Of a DNA stretch of 64,000 nt, positions 59,894 to 64,000 are shown piece by piece; position 1 is the stretch's first letter; each line of letters starts with the position of its first letter. Both the position numbers and the translations under genes were made by a program. Source of the stretch: Faecalibacterium langellae (GTDB taxonomy: Bacteria > Bacillota > Clostridia > Oscillospirales > Ruminococcaceae); NCBI RefSeq assembly GCF_002549775.1, contig NZ_NMTR01000017.1, positions 1-64,000 of the forward strand. Direction: 5' to 3'. The notes under the pieces are model-generated. The model ran no database searches. It saw nothing but the letters and a program-made list of their open reading frames with translations, and was not told the origin of the DNA.

Positions 59894-61065
59894 ACTGCAT
59901 TCCCTCCAATGAATGGGATCGCCCCATACCGGCCTTGCAGATAGCCTTTGGCGATGTTCTCACCTTTCCGGGGAGAAAACTCGGTCAGGGCATAAATATC
60001 GGTCTGCATGGTCTTTTCGTTCTTCTCTGCAAACCAGATCTGATCGCGCCGCAGCAACGTCAGGTCGAGAAGTCCGGTATCGTGTGTTGTAAAGATGAGT
60101 TGTGCATGGTTTGTATTGATAGCGTCATCCTGCACCATCTCGATCAGATGCCTTGTCAGCAGCGGGTGCATACTGGATTCTATCTCGTCTACTACCAAAA
60201 CAGAGCCGGATTCCAAAGCCGCAAGCCACATACCGATGCGAGAGAAGAAACGCTGTGTCCCAACAGATTCCTGACCCAACGGGAGCCAGAACCCCTCAGA
60301 AGCGCCATCTTCGGCATCGAGAATGTGCAGTGCGGAGATGATAGGCTCTTCCTTGGAGCCTGTAATGCGGATGTCCTTGATACCGAGGTCTGCATACAGC
60401 ATTTCATGCAGGATACGGCTCTTTTCAGAGCCGCCCTGCCGGATGGCAGACAATGTAGCATCCAGCCGCATTTCGGTTCCCATAAAGCCTGTCAGTTTTT
60501 CAAAGAACCACAGATACGCCTTTTCAGTCTGGGGGCAGTTCCACTCGTTGGAGCTGGACAGGTAAAGCCGGTTTTCTGCGGTGCGTCCGGCAAGGGTAAG
60601 CTGTTCCTGAACATTCTCGCGGAACTGATAACCATTGCCTTCTCTGGAAAAAACCAGAGCCTCCCGGCCGTTGGGCCAGTGATAGAGATATTCGGTCAGG
60701 ACTTTGGACTTGTCAAACGAGAACCCATAGGCATACTTGATGCCGCCATAAAAATAGATGGCTTCAAAGCTGGTCGGCTGTGTAGGCTGGTCGGTGAAAG
60801 CAAACGGTTCTTGCGGAAGGAACTCACCTTTCAGCAACTTGGCATACCGCCCGCAGACCATCTCGCGCATGAGCAGGAGGGCATGGAGAACATTGCTCTT
60901 TCCAGCTGCATTTGCGCCGTACAGTGCAAGCACTGGCACAAGCTGTTTCTTCTCGTCCGGCGAAATCAGGCAGTCGGACAGACTTTTATCTGTGGATGCC
61001 TTCATGCTAATGACGGCGGTATCCCTGATGGAACGGTGGTTCGTGACAGAAAATTGAAGCAGCAT
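59881..61065 (-). CDS. AAA/ABC-type ATPase of a defence pair
   Basis: This 394-residue AAA_15/AAA_21-type ATPase starts LLQFSVTNHRSIRDTAVIS. Walker A is LYGANAAGKSNVLH (50-57), the ABC-like dimer region is near GQESVGTQRFFS, Walker B is SVLVVDEIESSMHP, and the following LIFTTHDTGLLD carries the switch histidine. It resembles OLD/RloA/AriA sensors that hold a TOPRIM partner until a phage signal appears. The start at 61065 has GGGAGG upstream. It heads a minus-strand unit with RloB. Confidence 0.85.
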   Translation of the reverse strand: MLLQFSVTNHRSIRDTAVISMKASTDKSLSDCLISPDEKKQLVPVLALYGANAAGKSNVLHALLLMREMVCGRYAKLLKGEFLPQEPFAFTDQPTQPTSFEAIYFYGGIKYAYGFSFDKSKVLTEYLYHWPNGREALVFSREGNGYQFRENVQEQLTLAGRTAENRLYLSSSNEWNCPQTEKAYLWFFEKLTGFMGTEMRLDATLSAIRQGGSEKSRILHEMLYADLGIKDIRITGSKEEPIISALHILDAEDGASEGFWLPLGQESVGTQRFFSRIGMWLAALESGSVLVVDEIESSMHPLLTRHLIEMVQDDAINTNHAQLIFTTHDTGLLDLTLLRRDQIWFAEKNEKTMQTDIYALTEFSPRKGENIAKGYLQGRYGAIPFIGGNAVWAE

Positions 61066-61224
61066 CGCAAAACCTCCCAAGTGTTTTCTGGGTTCAGTAT
61101 ACTCCATTCTTGGCAGAAAATCAAATTTTAATATTGATATTTGCGGAAAATATTCAAAATCAAGACATAAAATCGTGTCTAGGCGTTTTTGATGCTGAAA
61201 CAGAAACATGAAAAACAGTTGAAA

Positions 61225-61599
61225 TCACTCTGCATACACGATTTCCCTCACCACCACCTCCTCTGCCTGCGCTTTCAGCCCATTCATGTGCGCCACCCAG
61301 AGAAGCTGTGCGCGCTCTTTGTCCGGCGCGGGGTACTTGTCTAACAGAGTGGTCATTGTGCGTTCCAGCCACTTGCAGGCCGTTTTCTGGACATCCTGCA
61401 AATGCGGCCAGAGCGTACCGTTCAGCAACATCCGGTTGTACAGCACAGGACGCTGAGTTTTGAGATAGGCCAACCGCATCCGGCCATATTTGCCCAGCGG
61501 TTCGGAATCATCGGTCTGCGGCAGGGTGAGCAGGGGCAGCTGATACTCCCCAGCCTGTGCGTAATGGATCTCGGTGCGGACAGTGTTCGTGTTCTTCAT
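61225..61599 (-). CDS. TnpV-like transposon protein
   Basis: This 124-residue protein (TEIHYAQAGEYQLPLLTLPQ, LGKYGRMRLAYLKTQRPVLY, LLNGTLWPHLQDVQ) matches the TnpV group found on Tn4451-type elements, whose role is unclear. The start at 61599 has AAAGGAG upstream. It lies 55 bp after the DUF6017-type gene on the same strand and 160 bp before the ATPase gene. Confidence 0.7.
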   Translation of the reverse strand: MKNTNTVRTEIHYAQAGEYQLPLLTLPQTDDSEPLGKYGRMRLAYLKTQRPVLYNRMLLNGTLWPHLQDVQKTACKWLERTMTTLLDKYPAPDKERAQLLWVAHMNGLKAQAEEVVVREIVYAE

Positions 61600-61654
61600 G
61601 GAAATTCTCCTTTGCATTTTCAACGCGTTTTGCGGCCTTTGTGGAAAACGACGC

Positions 61655-62485
61655 TCACTTCTTCCGGCTCTGTGCGGTCAGCCAGTTGCCCTGCGCCTGA
61701 TAGTAGTGCTCCATCGTGGTGGGGGCGTTCAAGATGGTGGTGCGCAGATAGGCCATGATGTTCTTGATGGGCTGGGTGGTGTTGGACATCACATCGAAGA
61801 TGTACTCAACGTGCTGGCTGGTCAGCTTGTCCAGCCGCAGCCGGATGGCTTTAGTGGTCTGCGGCTGCTTGCCGACGTACTGGGTCTGCCGAGGACAGCA
61901 GTACATCTCCACAATGTTGTCCAACAACTCCTCCAACTTGTCGGGGTCGTACCGCTGGGCAAGAGTGTCGATCTCCAGCCGTTCCCGGAACTCCTCCCGT
62001 ACCTGTGCTTCCATCTGGTCAAAATCCGCAGATTCGTCCGTCTGCCCTGATAGATTAGTACTTTGTCTTTTAGTATTTTGTTTATTAGTATTTTGTTGTG
62101 TTGGATTCTCCAACGTTGGAAAACCCGACATTGGATTTTCCGATGATGGTGAATTTGGCACTGGAGCAGGGCGTTTTTCAATCCGTTCTTTCTGCGGCAG
62201 TTCAAAGACTTCATAGTTGTAGTCAATAATGCGGCCACGGGCATCACGGACTTTGCTCCGACACAGATACCCGCCATCTTCCAGTTCGTGAACCGCACTT
62301 CTCACACTGTCGATGCCATCCCTGCACCCGGTTGTCAGCCCTTTCAGGCTGTAATCCCAATCGTCCGGCAGGGAGAGCATATAGGACAGCAGTCCCTTGG
62401 CTTTCAGGGACAGCCTCTTATCCTGCAGGTGGTGGTTGCTCATAACGGTGTAGTTGACGTTTTTATTGACGCGGAATGTTGACAT
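61655..62485 (-). CDS. DUF6017/replication-initiator-type HTH protein
   Basis: This 276-residue protein has a RepA-like N-terminal winged helix (FRVNKNVNYTVMSNHHLQDK, LSLKAKGLLSYMLSLPDDWD, SVRSAVHELEDGGYLCRSKV), a low-complexity Asn/Thr/Gln linker, and a C-terminal DUF6017-like domain (MYCCPRQTQYVGKQPQTTKA, MSNTTQPIKNIMAYLRTTIL). Such proteins occur on mobilisable gut elements and may start replication of the excised circle. The iteron-like repeats at 49992-50489 are possible binding sites once the element closes into a circle. Confidence 0.7.
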   Translation of the reverse strand: MSTFRVNKNVNYTVMSNHHLQDKRLSLKAKGLLSYMLSLPDDWDYSLKGLTTGCRDGIDSVRSAVHELEDGGYLCRSKVRDARGRIIDYNYEVFELPQKERIEKRPAPVPNSPSSENPMSGFPTLENPTQQNTNKQNTKRQSTNLSGQTDESADFDQMEAQVREEFRERLEIDTLAQRYDPDKLEELLDNIVEMYCCPRQTQYVGKQPQTTKAIRLRLDKLTSQHVEYIFDVMSNTTQPIKNIMAYLRTTILNAPTTMEHYYQAQGNWLTAQSRKK

Positions 62486-62813
62486 GGCGGCTTCCCTTTC
62501 AGCCCAATGCGGGCAAGAGAAAACGCAGCATCTCCCGGCTTTCGGGAAACGCTGCGTTCAGACAGGGAAGCCTGCTGTGAGCTGGCACAGCAACGGCAGC
62601 ACTGCATAATTCTAACGGACATCTAACACAACTACACCTGACATGCAGCCGCTGACGCCCCGTGTGAAAAAGGATTTTTCTAACGTCATTTCGCAAAAAA
62701 CGGCTGATTTTCGCCTGCAAATTGTGGTGTGATGTGCCTTTTTGGAGGTTGCAAAAATGCCCTCAGCTGCCAATTACAGCCGCGAGGAACCAGCTTCATC
62801 CAACAATTTCAAA
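62486..62813. other. Gene-free right island edge
   Basis: The leader of the replication gene holds a hairpin (AACGCAGC at 62522-62529 with GCTGCGTT at 62551-62558) and then sequence with no gene. The island joins the right direct repeat at 62814. Confidence 0.5.
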
Positions 62814-63290
62814 GACTCGAAATCGTTTTGTCCTTAACCGGGCACGTGGGTTCGAATCCCACCATCTCCGCCAGAGCCGTCAGCGTGAAGAAAAGCGCTG
62901 GCGGTTTTCTTTTTGCACAGTGTAGTGAAGTTGCTGGTGGGATGAGAACAGCCCGTGCCCGGCGCTTTGCGTCCCGCCGGGCAAAAACAGCCCAGTGGGC
63001 TGTTTTTAGGGCGCGGGAGAACCCACCATCTCCGCCAGAGCCGTCAGCGTGAAGAAAAGCGCTGGCGGTTTTCTTTTTGCACAGTGTAGTGAAGTTGCTG
63101 GTGGGATGAGAACAGCCCGTGCCCGGCGCTTTGCGTCCCGCCGGGCAAAAACAGCCCAGTGGGCTGTTTTTAGGGCGCGGGAGAACCCACCATCTCCGCC
63201 AGAGCCGTCAGCGTGAAGAAAAGCGCTGGCGGTTTTCTTTTTGCACAGTGTAGTGAAGTTGCTGGTGGGATGAGAACAGCCCGTGCCCGT
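62814..63290 (+). repeat. Right direct repeat and tandem 164-bp array (attR side)
   Basis: The first 226 bp copy 47738-47963 except for C at 62838. The tRNA end ACCATCTCCGCCAG recurs at 62861, 63025 and 63189, exactly 164 bp apart, so two full units and one partial unit stand in tandem. Each unit has the tRNA end, a terminator hairpin (CCGTCAGCG/CGCTGGCGG), CCCGGCG/CGCCGGG and CAGCCCAGTGGGCTG palindromes. Confidence 0.85.
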
Positions 63291-63635
63291 GCGCTTTGCG
63301 CGGCGGCAAAGCATATACTGGAACAGTACGCCCACAGAGCAGGGGAGCTGCGCTGCGAAACGGGGCGGCGGCCGCGCTGGGATGCAAGTCTTTGGACAAA
63401 ATAGACATAAAAAGAAAAGAATTTTCAGCACTTAAATCAGAACGCGTGCAGAAAAAACAAAAAATACTGACAGCTGCGCCGTCAAATAAGGACTTTTGAC
63501 GCATTTTAATAGAAAAAAGAAAAAACCTCTTTCTTTTTTTGCAAAAATATGTTACTATTCTGTTACGGAACTATGGACAGCCTGCAACCAGAGGCGTCTG
63601 TAAACACAAACATTCTTTAAGGAGGAATGTGTCTT
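63291..63635 (+). other. Gene-free leader of the PTS gene
   Basis: After the decayed third repeat unit the sequence turns AT-rich (63400-63560), with A-runs and TGTTACTATTCTGTTACGG. A promoter is likely near TTACTATTCT but no clean -35/-10 pair is seen. No gene is supported. Confidence 0.4.
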
Positions 63636-64000
63636 ATGCTGAAGTATCTCCAGAAACTGGGCAAAGCTCTGATGCTTCCCGTCGCTGTGCTGCCGATCTG
63701 CGGCATCCTGATGGGCATCGGCTACGCTCTGGCTCCCGCTGTTATGGGTGCCGAGGGCGCAACTTCCGGCGCAGCATACACCGTCGGCTTCCTGCTCATC
63801 AAGGCAGGCGGCGCTCTGATCGATAACATGGCATGGCTGTTTGCCATCGGTGCCGCTGTCGGCCTTGCCGACAACGACGGTACCGCAGGTCTGGCCGGTC
63901 TGGTCAGCTTCCTGATGATGCAGCAGCTGCTGAACCCCGGTGTGGTCAGCGCTGTGCGCCACATCGAAGAAGGCACCGCTACCTACATTGCATACCAGAA
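63636..64000 (+). CDS. PTS EIIC subunit, glucose/N-acetylglucosamine type (partial)
   Basis: The frame starts at ATG 63636 with GGAGGA 8-13 bases upstream and runs off the window. The first 121 residues (MLKYLQKLGKALMLPVAVLP, ICGILMGIGYALAPAVMG, WLFAIGAAVGLADNDGTAGL) are the start of a PTS EIIC membrane domain of the glucose/GlcNAc family, which imports and phosphorylates the sugar. Its downstream EIIB/EIIA parts are not in the window. It is chromosomal flank of the island. Confidence 0.85.
   Translation, partial: MLKYLQKLGKALMLPVAVLPICGILMGIGYALAPAVMGAEGATSGAAYTVGFLLIKAGGALIDNMAWLFAIGAAVGLADNDGTAGLAGLVSFLMMQQLLNPGVVSAVRHIEEGTATYIAYQ

Larger units (their letters stand above)
47964..63039. 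mobile_element. Integrated genomic island at tRNA-Ser
   Basis: The 15,076-bp segment bounded by 226-bp direct repeats has a tyrosine integrase and excisionase at the left end, a TnpV-like protein and a DUF6017-type replication protein at the right end, and two defence modules between. The central part is much more AT-rich than both flanks. I see no relaxase or conjugation genes, so it would be an integrative element that is not self-transmissible. The exact crossover point inside the repeats cannot be fixed from one sequence. Confidence 0.8.

Noticed and set aside
62814-63290. CRISPR array
   Set aside because: Units are 164 bp with no unique spacers and contain tRNA ends and terminators; there are no cas genes.
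63006-63431. Minus-strand frame at the right island edge
   Set aside because: It reads through tandem repeat units and decayed repeat DNA; the shared segment is non-coding repeat.

Overview
The window is high-GC DNA of a gut Firmicute of the Oscillospiraceae. The gene content (FMN-binding/NosR-like membrane proteins, a Tp47-domain-C secreted protein, a compact arg cluster, and dense intergenic palindromic repeats with CTCGCCCTCTCAG-type ends) fits Faecalibacterium or a close relative. No rRNA or marker gene is present to prove the genus.

1-14.1 kb is accessory DNA of lower GC. It opens with gene scars: a Tp47-like 3' fragment fused to the tail of a ZIP metal transporter. A compact operon follows (1.27-6.5 kb) with two SAM methyltransferases, a metallo-beta-lactamase-fold hydrolase, a ketopantoate-reductase-like enzyme and three proteins of the L-2-amino-thiazoline-4-carboxylate (ATC) hydrolase family. 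Next come an AraC regulator, a lipoprotein and a two-gene ABC system (8.9-12.4 kb). A large serine recombinase at 12.6 kb closes the region, so 1-14 kb is probably the end of an integrated element.

14.4-47.6 kb is chromosomal backbone. It holds a lantibiotic-immunity-type ABC transporter (three genes) divergent from its own two-component system; a redox/iron-like cluster (NosR-like Fe-S protein, two FMN-binding proteins, a Tp47-domain protein); a HAD hydrolase; ilvE; an esterase-esterase-ATP-grasp cluster; MYG1 and GIY-YIG proteins; a 1405-residue secreted coiled-coil protein; and the arginine pathway argG-argH-argC-argJ-argB-argD-argF. A MATE exporter and a DUF975 protein follow. TTAG-N6-CTAA operators recur at three loci (1.2, 8.0 and 23.4 kb), which suggests that accessory and core genes share one DtxR-like metal regulator.

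47.7-63.3 kb is an integrated island at a tRNA-Ser(CGA) gene. A 226-bp direct repeat (47738-47963 and 62814-63039, one mismatch) sets the island at 15,076 bp. The repeat contains the tRNA 3' half plus a 164-bp unit that itself ends in a copy of the tRNA 3' end, and the right side carries a tandem array of these units. The left end has a tyrosine integrase, an excisionase, a coupled 58-residue ORF, a structured leader and iteron-like repeats. The centre is an AT-rich defence block: HTH controller, cytosine-5 methyltransferase, MORC-type GHKL ATPase, Z1-domain helicase-like protein, PD-(D/E)XK protein and an unknown 100-residue protein. Convergent to it lies an ATPase/RloB (TOPRIM-like) pair. 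A TnpV-like protein and a DUF6017-type replication protein close the right end. The window ends in the start of a PTS EIIC gene.

The strongest candidates for new biology are the five-gene MORC/Z1 restriction-like system with its small partner, the tRNA-end decoy array used as an integration site, the shared metal-type operator, and the triple ATC-hydrolase operon.
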